From Paracoccaceae bacterium (lineage in GTDB: Bacteria > Pseudomonadota > Alphaproteobacteria > Rhodobacterales > Rhodobacteraceae), in the NCBI GenBank assembly GCA_902543185.1, contig CACBXB010000006.1, positions 1 through 64,000 of the forward strand: a stretch of 64,000 bases of DNA, read 5' to 3'. The notes under the pieces were generated by a model, which saw nothing but the letters and a program-made list of their open reading frames with translations, was not told the origin of the DNA and ran no database searches. A program made the translations under genes and the position numbers. Shown here piece by piece: positions 17,432-25,150 of this stretch (position 1 is the stretch's first letter; each line of letters begins with the position of its first letter).

Positions 17432-18397
17432 ATGAGTTCTGAAATAGATTTTAATGATCGTATGTTATCTTTGGGTCTAGCTCGGGTTTCTGAAGCAGCC
17501 GCAATAGCGTCTGCAGACTTGATAGGTAGGGGTGACGAAAAAGCAGCAGATCAAGCAGCAGTAAATGCGATGCGAGATCAGTTAAATAAATTGGATATTT
17601 CTGGTTTTGTTGTCATTGGCGAAGGTGAAAGAGACGAAGCGCCAATGCTTTACATTGGAGAGGAAGTTGGAACTGGAAATGGTCCCGGGGTAGATATTGC
17701 TCTTGATCCACTTGAAGGTACAACCTTAACCGCCAAAGATATGCCCAATGCACTTACTGTTATTGCCATGGGACCACGAGGATCAATGCTCCATGCTCCT
17801 GATGTCTATATGGAAAAACTTGCAATTGGGCCAGGTTACAATACAGATGTAGTAACTTTGGAGATGTCCCCAAGTGACCGCATTCTCGCACTGGCAAAAG
17901 CGAAGAAATGTAATACCAAAGATATTACAGTATGCGTATTAGACAGACCAAGACATCAAAATATTATTGAAGATGTGCGCGCCACAGGTGCCGCCATTCG
18001 CCTTATTACTGATGGCGACGTGGCGGGCGTCATGCATTGCGCAGAACCAAACACAACTGGAATTGATATGTACATGGGAATTGGCGGGGCTCCGGAAGGA
18101 GTACTTGCTGCTGCTGCTTTGAAGTGCATGGGTGGACAAATCTACGGACGGCTTATTTTTCGTAATGAGAATGAAAAAGCTCGTGCTATCAAAGCAGGTA
18201 TAACCAATTTTGATCGTATTTATACGAAGGACGAAATGGTCACACAGGACGTTATTTTCGCAGCAACTGGTGTCACTGGTGGCTCTTTACTCCCTGCAAT
18301 AAAAAGAGAAGTGGGCTTCATTACTACGGAAACTATTCTTATGCGATCTAAAACAGGATCAATACGTCGAATGATTTATAGAAACCCAACGAAATAG
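17432..18397 (+). CDS. glpX: Class II fructose-1,6-bisphosphatase
   Basis: The 321-residue GlpX-type phosphatase has metal-site motifs VIGEGERDEAPMLYIGEEVG (about 60-79) and DIALDPLEGTTLTAKDMPN (about 88-106), plus GIGGAPEGVLAAAALKCMGG (about 211-230). It dephosphorylates fructose-1,6-bisphosphate in gluconeogenesis. It lies between hom (25 nt) and recJ (6 nt) in a probable three-gene operon. The class II assignment is clear from the LEGTT motif. Confidence 0.96.
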   Translation: MSSEIDFNDRMLSLGLARVSEAAAIASADLIGRGDEKAADQAAVNAMRDQLNKLDISGFVVIGEGERDEAPMLYIGEEVGTGNGPGVDIALDPLEGTTLTAKDMPNALTVIAMGPRGSMLHAPDVYMEKLAIGPGYNTDVVTLEMSPSDRILALAKAKKCNTKDITVCVLDRPRHQNIIEDVRATGAAIRLITDGDVAGVMHCAEPNTTGIDMYMGIGGAPEGVLAAAALKCMGGQIYGRLIFRNENEKARAIKAGITNFDRIYTKDEMVTQDVIFAATGVTGGSLLPAIKREVGFITTETILMRSKTGSIRRMIYRNPTK

Positions 18398-18403
18398 ACC
18401 AAT

Positions 18404-20143
18404 TTGAGCTATCTTGGCATTGAAAAATCTATCTTAGCAAAGAAATGGATTGGACCTAATCCTGAGCAAGAACGAAATCAGGAAAAGCTTTTTCAGGAAA
18501 CGGGTTTTCCCATTGCTCTCTGTGCTGTGTTAAGCCGTTTGAACATAGATGCCAATTCTGCAGAAAAATATCTTGAACCAACCCTAAGAGAACTGATGCC
18601 AGATCCTTCTAAGTTAAAGGATATGACAAAAGCTGCAGAGAGAATTTTACATGCGGCAAAAACTAATGAAAAAGTAGCCATCTTTGCAGATTATGATGTA
18701 GACGGCGGTTGTTCGGCAGCCCTTTTGATCGACTGGTTTCGATTTTTTAATATTGAATGTACCCTCTATGTGCCAGACAGGGTTAAAGAAGGTTTTGGGC
18801 CCAATATTAAAGCATTACAAATATTAGAAAGAACACATTCTCTGATTATTTGTGTAGATTGTGGTACTCTTAGCCATGAGGCCATCGAAAGCATAGATTC
18901 ATCTGACCTCATAGTCTTAGACCATCATTTAGCGAGTGAAATACTACCTAAATGTCATGCAGTTGTGAATCCAAATAGGCAAGATGAGTTAGGGGCTCTG
19001 AGCCATCTATGTGCAGCCGCAGTTGTTTTTTTATGCTTGGTAGAAATGCGTCGACTTTTAAGACTGAGTGCGGAGAAATCCCCTGATTTATTAGATATGC
19101 TAGATTTGGTAGCTCTTGCTACTGTCGCTGATGTTGCTCCTTTAGTTGGTGTAAATAGGGCTTTTGTAAGACAAGGTTTAAAAATTCTAAGTAGCAGAAA
19201 AAGGATAGGGCTTGCGGCTTTGTCAGACCAAGTAAAGATTGACCAAGAACTTTCTGCTTACCACCTAGGATTTTTATTGGGCCCTCGATTAAACGCTGGG
19301 GGAAGAATAGGAAAATCAGACTTGGGCGCTCAATTGCTTATTTCACAAGATCTTGAAGCCGCAAAAGCGATGGCCGAGCGTTTAGACCAGCTTAATTTTG
19401 AGCGTCGAGAACTTGAAAAGCAAATTAAAGAAGCAGCACTAGAACAAGCAATTCATCAAAAATCTATGGACTCACTTGCTTGGGCTGCAGGAGATTCATG
19501 GCACCCTGGCGTTGTAGGAATTGTAGCTTCACGTCTTAAAGAAGCCACTAATCTACCTTCCATAGTTATTGGTTTTGAGGGTGTAATTGGAAAGGGTTCC
19601 GGTAGATCTATTTCTGGTGTGGACCTTGGCTTTGCAATTCAAAAATTAGTCAGTGAGGGGTTATTACTGACTGGGGGTGGGCATAAAATGGCCGTAGGAC
19701 TAAGCGTGGAAAGAAAAAACTTAGAAAGAGCTATGGATCGGCTAAATGAAATGATCAAGCAGCAGGGAGCGTCAATAGATAGCTCACCTAAAGTAAACAT
19801 AGATGCACTACTATTACCCAGCGCAGCAACATTGGAACTTGTTGAATTATTAAATTCTGCGGGACCATATGGTCCGGGCGCAAAAGCGCCAACGTTTGTT
19901 TTCGCAAACATGCAAATTAATTTTTTAAAGAGAATTGAAACTTCTCATCTAAGAATTAAGTTTGGTGATGATACTGGTTCTTTAGATGCAATTTGTTTCA
20001 ATGCTTTTGATACTGAGATTGGTCCAGCTTTGGAAAACCATGATGGGCGCTCAATACATCTTTGTGGAAAACTTGATATCAACCAATGGCGCGGCCAGAG
20101 AAATGTCCAATTGCGCATAGAAGATGCACAGTTCGCAAGTTAG
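18404..20143 (+). CDS. recJ: RecJ, single-strand DNA exonuclease
   Basis: The 579-residue DHH-family 5'-3' exonuclease has motif I ADYDVDGGCSAALLI (about 95-109), motif II IICVDCGTLS, motif III IVLDHHLA and a later VALATVADVAPLVG. The DHHA1 domain contains LLLTGGGHKMAVGLSV (about 420-435), and a C-terminal OB-fold follows. RecJ acts in RecF-pathway recombination and mismatch repair. The start is TTG at 18404 with poor Shine-Dalgarno, but the N-terminus SYLGIEKSILAKKWIGP resembles relatives and no ATG is available before the conserved core. It starts 6 nt after glpX. Confidence 0.95.
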   Translation: MSYLGIEKSILAKKWIGPNPEQERNQEKLFQETGFPIALCAVLSRLNIDANSAEKYLEPTLRELMPDPSKLKDMTKAAERILHAAKTNEKVAIFADYDVDGGCSAALLIDWFRFFNIECTLYVPDRVKEGFGPNIKALQILERTHSLIICVDCGTLSHEAIESIDSSDLIVLDHHLASEILPKCHAVVNPNRQDELGALSHLCAAAVVFLCLVEMRRLLRLSAEKSPDLLDMLDLVALATVADVAPLVGVNRAFVRQGLKILSSRKRIGLAALSDQVKIDQELSAYHLGFLLGPRLNAGGRIGKSDLGAQLLISQDLEAAKAMAERLDQLNFERRELEKQIKEAALEQAIHQKSMDSLAWAAGDSWHPGVVGIVASRLKEATNLPSIVIGFEGVIGKGSGRSISGVDLGFAIQKLVSEGLLLTGGGHKMAVGLSVERKNLERAMDRLNEMIKQQGASIDSSPKVNIDALLLPSAATLELVELLNSAGPYGPGAKAPTFVFANMQINFLKRIETSHLRIKFGDDTGSLDAICFNAFDTEIGPALENHDGRSIHLCGKLDINQWRGQRNVQLRIEDAQFAS

Positions 20144-20182
20144 TTCCGTTTAAAAGGAAAGAATTTTATTAAAAATTATTTT

Positions 20183-20211
20183 TTGACTTGCGCCTGTTTA
20201 GTTCTTTGCAT
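20183..20211 (+). promoter_or_regulatory. putative promoter of tRNA-Glu
   Basis: TTGACT (20183-20188) is followed after 17 nt by TTGCAT (20206-20211), about 22 nt before the tRNA. The -35 element is near consensus; the -10 element is weak. This is assigned by position and pattern only. Confidence 0.35.
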
Positions 20212-20233
20212 ACAACGCCCGTCAGCAATGTTT

Positions 20234-20308
20234 GGCCCGTTCGTCTATCGGTTAGGACGCCAGGTTTTCAACCTGGAAAGAGGGGTTCGATTCCCCTACG
20301 GGCTACCA
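20234..20308 (+). tRNA. tRNA-Glu (anticodon TTC)
   Basis: A 75-nt cloverleaf with encoded CCA. The acceptor stem GGCCCGT pairs with ACGGGCT, with a G-T first pair. The anticodon stem CCAGG/CCTGG encloses TTTTCAA, with anticodon TTC at 20267-20269. The T arm is AGGGG TTCGATT CCCCT. Anticodon and body match glutamate tRNA. It stands alone between recJ and the DUF1127 gene. Confidence 0.97.
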
Positions 20309-20313
20309 TTGAG

Positions 20314-20344
20314 TCTAACCTTCTGATTAAATAAGAAAGTTAGA
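20314..20344 (+). terminator. hairpin after tRNA-Glu
   Basis: TCTAACCTTCT (20314-20324) pairs with AGAAAGTTAGA (20334-20344), 10 of 11 positions, around a 9-nt loop, starting 6 nt after the tRNA CCA. The downstream T-run is poor, so it may be a processing or termination stem. Confidence 0.4.
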
Positions 20345-20476
20345 TCAATAATTTGAAATTTGGAATCGCCTTTTCAAAAAATTACTTTTTCCTAATACGT
20401 ACTTATAAGGAATAAAGAGTTCTCAGAGCGATAAGTTTATTTAAATAGACATGAAAAAAACGCATAGCGGCAATAC

Positions 20477-20524
20477 TCATTTAAATGAAGTAAAAAAAAA
20501 TCTTTGATTATATGCTTAAGCATA
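20477..20524. repeat. two perfect palindromes upstream of DUF1127 gene
   Basis: TCATTTAAATGA (20477-20488) and TATGCTTAAGCATA (20511-20524) are perfect palindromes 12 and 14 nt long in the leader of the DUF1127 gene, whose ATG is at 20543. The second repeats the TATGCTTAA that spans the start codon. They could be regulator sites or RNA structure. The rest of the 234-nt gap after the tRNA shows nothing else. Confidence 0.4.
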
Positions 20525-20542
20525 AAATAAAAGGAAAAAGCT

Positions 20543-20776
20543 ATGCTTAAAAAATTATTCAAATCTATGATTTTGAGCCGTGCAGCGAGCGCAGCTAATC
20601 AAACATTGAAAACATTATCAGACCGCCAATTGGATGATATGGGCCTCTCCAGGACTACTTTTGTTAGTGAGATCGTCAGTAGTGTTAGGAAAGATTTAGA
20701 CACAGCTGCCAACGATATGTCGCATCGCCAATTGATTAATCGATTAGTTAATCCAAACCTAGCAGGGTCTGTTTAA
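20543..20776 (+). CDS. DUF1127 (YjiS-like) small protein
   Basis: This 77-residue basic protein carries the short DUF1127 motif TLKTLSDRQLDDMGLSRTTF at about residues 25-44, a form common in alphaproteobacteria. A C-terminal extension (SSVRKDLDTAANDMSHRQL) repeats the Arg-Gln-Leu theme. Small DUF1127 proteins in some alphaproteobacteria influence RNA turnover and phosphate or carbon metabolism; whether that applies here is unknown. A good AAAGGA ribosome site precedes the ATG. It is monocistronic, with palindromes upstream. A short hairpin, CAGGGTC paired with GACCCTG, spans the stop codon (20763-20786). Confidence 0.85.
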   Translation: MLKKLFKSMILSRAASAANQTLKTLSDRQLDDMGLSRTTFVSEIVSSVRKDLDTAANDMSHRQLINRLVNPNLAGSV

Positions 20777-20845
20777 AACGACCCTGTTAATAATGCTTAC
20801 ACAAATCTCTATCGGAGGATTTAGACTAGTTCACCAGCCAAGTGT

Positions 20846-20950
20846 TTATTCTTTTTTTGAGCCTCTTACGCAACTAGGACATTGCGTATGCTCACTGGCA
20901 CTGAACAAATTGCCACATTTATCACATAATATTTCTAATACTCTGCGCAT
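20846..20950 (-). CDS. 34-residue zinc-ribbon microprotein
   Basis: A very short frame encodes MRRVLEILCDKCGNLFSASE followed by HTQCPSC and a basic tail. The CxxC-x12-CxxC spacing is that of a rubredoxin-like zinc ribbon. A good Shine-Dalgarno (AGAGGTG) lies 5 nt before the ATG. No other gene overlaps it; it fills the gap between the DUF1127 and DUF4389 genes on the opposite strand. Too short for most gene callers. I see no named family. Coding is supported by the paired cysteines, ribosome site and clean stop. Function unknown, perhaps protein or nucleic-acid contact. Confidence 0.68.
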   Translation of the reverse strand: MRRVLEILCDKCGNLFSASEHTQCPSCVRGSKKE

Positions 20951-21170
20951 AATACACCTCTAAAAAAGGTAATTAGATCAAATTATAAAAAAATCAAATT
21001 TACTCTTTAATGCCTAAAAATCCATTTTTTTAATGACGACCAAGTAATTTAAACATTGCAAATCTGCTATTCCCAAGAATTATATTTACTGACTAAAGTA
21101 TACTCGCCAGACTACAAACGAACTTTTTATTTTAATGACTTGCTCAATCAAAAATTGGGAGACAACTTTC

Positions 21171-21431
21171 ATGGCAAATTCAACTAGATTGCAACGAAAA
21201 GATATATTAATCCGCGGTCTTCAGATGCTTCTCTTTGGTTTTTTCATAAATTTAGGTTTGACAATCATTGGTTTTCTAGCTTTGGTGCAATTTTTCTGGC
21301 TTCTTATTAACAGAGAGAAGAATTTATTTATTGCTAATCTGGCGTCGGATCTACGTGACTGGTTTGGACAAGCAATTCAGTTCATATTGGTAGCCAGTGA
21401 CTATAAGCCCTTTCCTTGGTCAAAAATATAG
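21171..21431 (+). CDS. DUF4389 membrane protein
   Basis: The 86-residue protein has one or two membrane helices at about residues 17-45 (LQMLLFGFFINLGLTIIGFL, ALVQFFWLLI) and the amphipathic tail NLASDLRDWFGQAIQFILV, which fits the DUF4389 family. The frame is open 12 codons further upstream. I chose ATG at 21171 because GGGAG lies 9 nt before it and the N-terminus MANSTRLQRKD suits the family. Function unknown. It stands 60 nt before the EamA transporter gene on the same strand. Confidence 0.75.
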   Translation: MANSTRLQRKDILIRGLQMLLFGFFINLGLTIIGFLALVQFFWLLINREKNLFIANLASDLRDWFGQAIQFILVASDYKPFPWSKI

Positions 21432-21491
21432 TCAGGCCACATTGTGCTTTGATGAACCTCTTATTTTTAACAGTCTACTGGGGAGGCTTAA

Positions 21492-22358
21492 TTGAGCGAA
21501 CATCTTAAAGGTCTCTTGATAACCATCCTTGGTGTTTTGCTCGTAGTACCTGATTCTCTTTTTGTTAGGCTTATTTATGCTGAACCAATGGTGATAGCAT
21601 TTTGGCGAAGTTTAATTTCTGGTATTTTTGTGCTTTTAATTGTTGCTCTTTTTTATGGAAGACAAGGCTTTAAGGATGTTGTTAATGCTGGCTTTTCTAG
21701 CTTAATCTATGCAGCCTTGATAGCAAGTACGGCTCCCGCATTTGTTTTAGCGATTACAAATACCAGTGTAGCAAATGTTGTCTTTATACTAGCTTCGATG
21801 CCAGTTTTTGCCACACTGTTTAGCCGCATCTTTTTAGGTGAACCAATAAAAATTTTAATGGTTGTCACTATGGCAATTGTCGCAGTTGGTTTAGGTTTAA
21901 TCGCTTACGGCTCTACTACCGTTCAAATTGCATCCTGGACAGGGGACATCTGGGCAATCTATGTTTCTGTAGCTTTTGCCGGAGCTTTGACAGCCGTACG
22001 CTCGGCGAAATCCGTTTCAATGGTACCTGCAATTCCATTAGGATACATAGGGGGAGCAATAGTTCTATTGTTCTTTATTTCACCATTTGAAGTCCAAATA
22101 GAGGATTGGAATTTGGTTTTAATGCACGGAACGATAATTGGGGCTTCTTCTTGCTTACTTACACTCGGTCCACGCTTTATTAGTTCTTCAGAGGTTTCAT
22201 TACTTATTTTGTTGGAGTCTGTTCTAGCCCCTATTTTAGTTTGGTTTGTTTTAGGCGAAAATCCAGGACGGTTTGCTATTTTTGGAGGTTGTATAGTTAT
22301 AAGCGCACTATCTTTTTTCAACCTCTTTAATTTGTACAAATTAAAAAAGTTTAAATGA
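21492..22358 (+). CDS. EamA family (DMT) transporter
   Basis: The 288-residue protein has ten predicted membrane helices formed by two EamA repeats (about 5-137 and 150-280). Conserved features are the early FWRSLISGIFVLL helix and the second-repeat end LLILLESVLAPILVWFVLGENP. Members export or import metabolites such as amino acids; no substrate is evident. The start is TTG at 21492 with a strong GGGGAGG ribosome site 5 nt away. It converges with the mttB-like gene. Confidence 0.87.
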   Translation: MSEHLKGLLITILGVLLVVPDSLFVRLIYAEPMVIAFWRSLISGIFVLLIVALFYGRQGFKDVVNAGFSSLIYAALIASTAPAFVLAITNTSVANVVFILASMPVFATLFSRIFLGEPIKILMVVTMAIVAVGLGLIAYGSTTVQIASWTGDIWAIYVSVAFAGALTAVRSAKSVSMVPAIPLGYIGGAIVLLFFISPFEVQIEDWNLVLMHGTIIGASSCLLTLGPRFISSSEVSLLILLESVLAPILVWFVLGENPGRFAIFGGCIVISALSFFNLFNLYKLKKFK

Positions 22359-22377
22359 GTATAAGTCTTTTAATAAT

Positions 22378-23937
22378 TCAATAATCGGTAGGTGCTCCAC
22401 CCTCAGATTTTCTACGGGCAATAAAATTTTCTAACTCTTCTTTAATGCCTTGATCTAGATATGGCACCTCAAACTCGTTTAAAATCATTTTATACTTTTT
22501 GTGCGCTCGTTCTGCTGTCCAAATACCCCCAGCCGCGGCCCAAGCTTCAAAATTTCGCCAGTCAGAAAGAAATGGCTGATAAAATGCATCTGAATAACGA
22601 TCTTGAGTATGTTGGATACCAAAAAAATGCCCGTCGTTGCCAACCTCTTTAATCGCATCCACCGCTATATCTTCTGTTTTTGTTGCTGTGAGCATAGGGT
22701 CAAAATATCGTTGAATTTGTTGTATAATTTCACAATCCATAACAAACTTTTCAGGACTAGCGATCAATCCTCCCTCCAACCAACCTGCAGCATGATAGAC
22801 TAAATTAGTACCAGATTGAACCGCAGCCCACAAACTATTTGAGGTTTCCCAAATTGATTGACCATCAGGAACATTGGCCGCGCAGACGCCAGAAGATCGC
22901 ATCGGCAAACCATAAAATCGAGCAAGTTGCCCTGTCATTTGAGTGGCTCGCATATATTCTGGAGTTCCAAAAGCAGGTGCGCCGGATTTCATATCAACAT
23001 TTGATGTAAAAGTTCCGATAACACATGCGGCACCAGGTCGAATATATTGAGCCAAAGCAACCACGCAGAGAGCTTCTGCTATAGATTGCGCAACCGCTCC
23101 AGCCATAGTCACAGGAGCCATGGCACCTGCCAAAGTGAAAGGGGTTACAATTAAAGCTTGATTTTTCTTAGCTAATCGCATCCAGCCATCTAACATAGGC
23201 TCATCATGTTTCAGGGGAGATGTTGAATTTATGTTTGTAAACATCCTGGGACTCGCCTCAAATTCATCATGGCTCAAATTACCCGCAATGCGGACCATTT
23301 CCATTACATCTTCAACTCTCTCTTTGCCCAAACTGTAGGCATGAGCCACCTTGTCAGATAGAATCAACTTATCAAAAACAGCATCTAAGTGCCGGGTACT
23401 TGGATGCAAATCAACGGGTTCTACCGGATAACCACCGAGAAAATGAATACAATTAAAGTACTGGCTCAACTTGCAAAAATTAGCACACATCTCTCTTGTG
23501 CCAGGTATTTTTTTACTTATTTCCAAATCCCAATATGCAGGCGGAGAAGAGACATTTCCAAATAGAATATAAGGGCCACCTACTGTAATCTTTCTATTTA
23601 CGTTACGCGGAGTAATATCAAAGGTAGATGGAGCTTTTTCTACCATTTCCATGACAAATTGCCGATCCATACGAACATTTTGCTCATTAATTTTGCACCC
23701 TGCCTTTTTCATAAGGCTCAATGCTTTTTCATTCAGGAATTCAACACCAATCTCTTCTAAAATACGCATTGCGCCTTCATGAATTGCTATTATGCCCTCT
23801 TCATTTAATGGCTCGGTGGGTGAATCATTGTTTAAAGGCAAATGCCACGGCATTTGTTCTATTGAAGTCGAGCCACGCCTCAGAGCGTTTCCTGCCCTGC
23901 CGCCTCCCCTTCTTCGCTTTTGACCTTGTCCAGTCAT
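22378..23937 (-). CDS. MttB superfamily methyltransferase (non-pyrrolysine)
   Basis: The 519-residue trimethylamine-methyltransferase family protein has a basic N-terminal tail (GQGQKRRRGGGRAGNALRRG) followed by the TIM-barrel domain (ILEEIGVEFLNEKALSLMKK; NSLWAAVQSGTNLVYHAAGW). The frame is continuous, with no in-frame amber codon, so pyrrolysine is absent. Non-Pyl relatives such as MtgB demethylate glycine betaine or other quaternary amines, and marine alphaproteobacteria carry many uncharacterised ones. A perfect AGGAGG precedes the ATG. No corrinoid protein gene is adjacent, so partner and substrate are unknown. Confidence 0.85.
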   Translation of the reverse strand: MTGQGQKRRRGGGRAGNALRRGSTSIEQMPWHLPLNNDSPTEPLNEEGIIAIHEGAMRILEEIGVEFLNEKALSLMKKAGCKINEQNVRMDRQFVMEMVEKAPSTFDITPRNVNRKITVGGPYILFGNVSSPPAYWDLEISKKIPGTREMCANFCKLSQYFNCIHFLGGYPVEPVDLHPSTRHLDAVFDKLILSDKVAHAYSLGKERVEDVMEMVRIAGNLSHDEFEASPRMFTNINSTSPLKHDEPMLDGWMRLAKKNQALIVTPFTLAGAMAPVTMAGAVAQSIAEALCVVALAQYIRPGAACVIGTFTSNVDMKSGAPAFGTPEYMRATQMTGQLARFYGLPMRSSGVCAANVPDGQSIWETSNSLWAAVQSGTNLVYHAAGWLEGGLIASPEKFVMDCEIIQQIQRYFDPMLTATKTEDIAVDAIKEVGNDGHFFGIQHTQDRYSDAFYQPFLSDWRNFEAWAAAGGIWTAERAHKKYKMILNEFEVPYLDQGIKEELENFIARRKSEGGAPTDY

Positions 23938-24014
23938 CCGACTAACCTCCTAAAAAGAAGAGAGCACTTTAAAAAGAATTTTTTACCGTCTTATCCCGAC
24001 GCTTAACGTCGCAA

Positions 24015-24728
24015 TCAAACAGAATTTTTTGATAACAGATCGGGAAGGTCAGCTATAGAGGGTAACACTACATCGGCATAATTTTTAAGTTGATTTTCAG
24101 TAGCTATTCCAGTCAAAACAGCAATTCTTATCATTCCAGCCGCCTCTGCAGCTTGCAAATCATGTAAACTATCTCCAACCATCGCGAGCTCTTCTGGTTT
24201 TAATGCTGATTTTTTGGCAAAAGCCAACAAAGGTTCGGGTGCAGGCTTGCAACCATAACCAGTATCGCTGCCTGCTACAAAATCTAATAAACTAAGTATT
24301 CCTGCTGCCGCTAAATGAGCCTGAGCCCCTTTTTCCGCATCATTTGTCATAACTCCAAGGGAAAAGCCCTCGGACTTAAGCTCCTGAAAGAAACTCCGCA
24401 AGGGCACCACTTCGTACTGAGGCGTTTCAATTACAATGTCCAAGAGATAACTTTCAAGATGTTCAAAATTCCAGTTCGGCAGATTTTTATGGAGGGCAGC
24501 CGTCACTTCCCGATGCGTGCCAGCAATCACTACACTTTGAGGCAAAAGTTTCCCTGCTTTTAGATCAAAATTAATAGACTCAGCAAGTTTGCCAATATTC
24601 ACATCAGATTTTTCCGAAACTTCTTGCAGAACTCTTAATGTCCAGGAATTCCAAGTTTTTTCAAAATCAAACAAAGTACCGTCTTTATCAAACAAAAGAC
24701 CTTTTATTACTGAGATTTCTTTGCTCAC
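24015..24728 (-). CDS. HAD-superfamily phosphatase (Gph-like)
   Basis: The 237-residue HAD hydrolase has motif I LLFDKDGTLFDFEKTW (about 11-26), motif II VMTNDAEKGA, motif III Lys in GCKPAPEPLLAFAKK and motif IV VGDSLHDLQAAEAAG. It resembles phosphoglycolate phosphatases, but the family is broad and the substrate is uncertain. The frame can begin at TTG 24734. I prefer GTG at 24728, which overlaps the DUF3572 stop as GTGA and has AGAGGTG about 8 nt upstream. It is the second gene of a two-gene unit. Confidence 0.83.
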   Translation of the reverse strand: MSKEISVIKGLLFDKDGTLFDFEKTWNSWTLRVLQEVSEKSDVNIGKLAESINFDLKAGKLLPQSVVIAGTHREVTAALHKNLPNWNFEHLESYLLDIVIETPQYEVVPLRSFFQELKSEGFSLGVMTNDAEKGAQAHLAAAGILSLLDFVAGSDTGYGCKPAPEPLLAFAKKSALKPEELAMVGDSLHDLQAAEAAGMIRIAVLTGIATENQLKNYADVVLPSIADLPDLLSKNSV

Positions 24729-25003
24729 GTCCAATTCACCTCTTGGCCTCCGTCTAGTGACATTTTTATTACTTGTATTTGAGAAGGATCGATATTCATA
24801 AATTTACTACAAGAGATGACCCAACTATCATCCATTAATACGAAGTCTAATATAGAAATAAGAAATTCATGATTTAAAGTATTTGAACGCAAATCATCCT
24901 GAGATGCGCCAGTCGTACCCATAAAGACCTGTATTAGATCATCCTCAGATAGGACCCAAGTTAATACTTCAAGTGCACGTGTTTCTGCTATTTCTCTATT
25001 CAT
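24725..25003 (-). CDS. DUF3572 family protein
   Basis: This 92-residue, mostly helical, acidic protein (MNREIAETRALEVLTWVLSE, then a C-terminal LDGGQEVNW) fits DUF3572, a small alphaproteobacterial family of unknown function. The C-terminal LDGGQEVNWT is typical of the family as I remember it. Its stop codon overlaps the start of the HAD phosphatase by 4 nt, so the pair is likely translationally coupled. Family assignment is by memory of the pattern. Confidence 0.75.
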   Translation of the reverse strand: MNREIAETRALEVLTWVLSEDDLIQVFMGTTGASQDDLRSNTLNHEFLISILDFVLMDDSWVISCSKFMNIDPSQIQVIKMSLDGGQEVNWT

Positions 25004-25150
25004 AAATTAGCCACTAAATTTGCGCTAACATAAAATTACACTTGCTTTAGGAAAATTGTCCAGAAATGTTAGATACTTTATCAAGAATTGGTGTCTTGCC
25101 CTAAGTTTGATTTCACGCTTTAACACTGCTATCGCTCACGGAGAAAAGAA

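Noticed and set aside
22378-23937. pyrrolysine-dependent MttB
   Set aside because: The whole frame is open without an in-frame amber codon.
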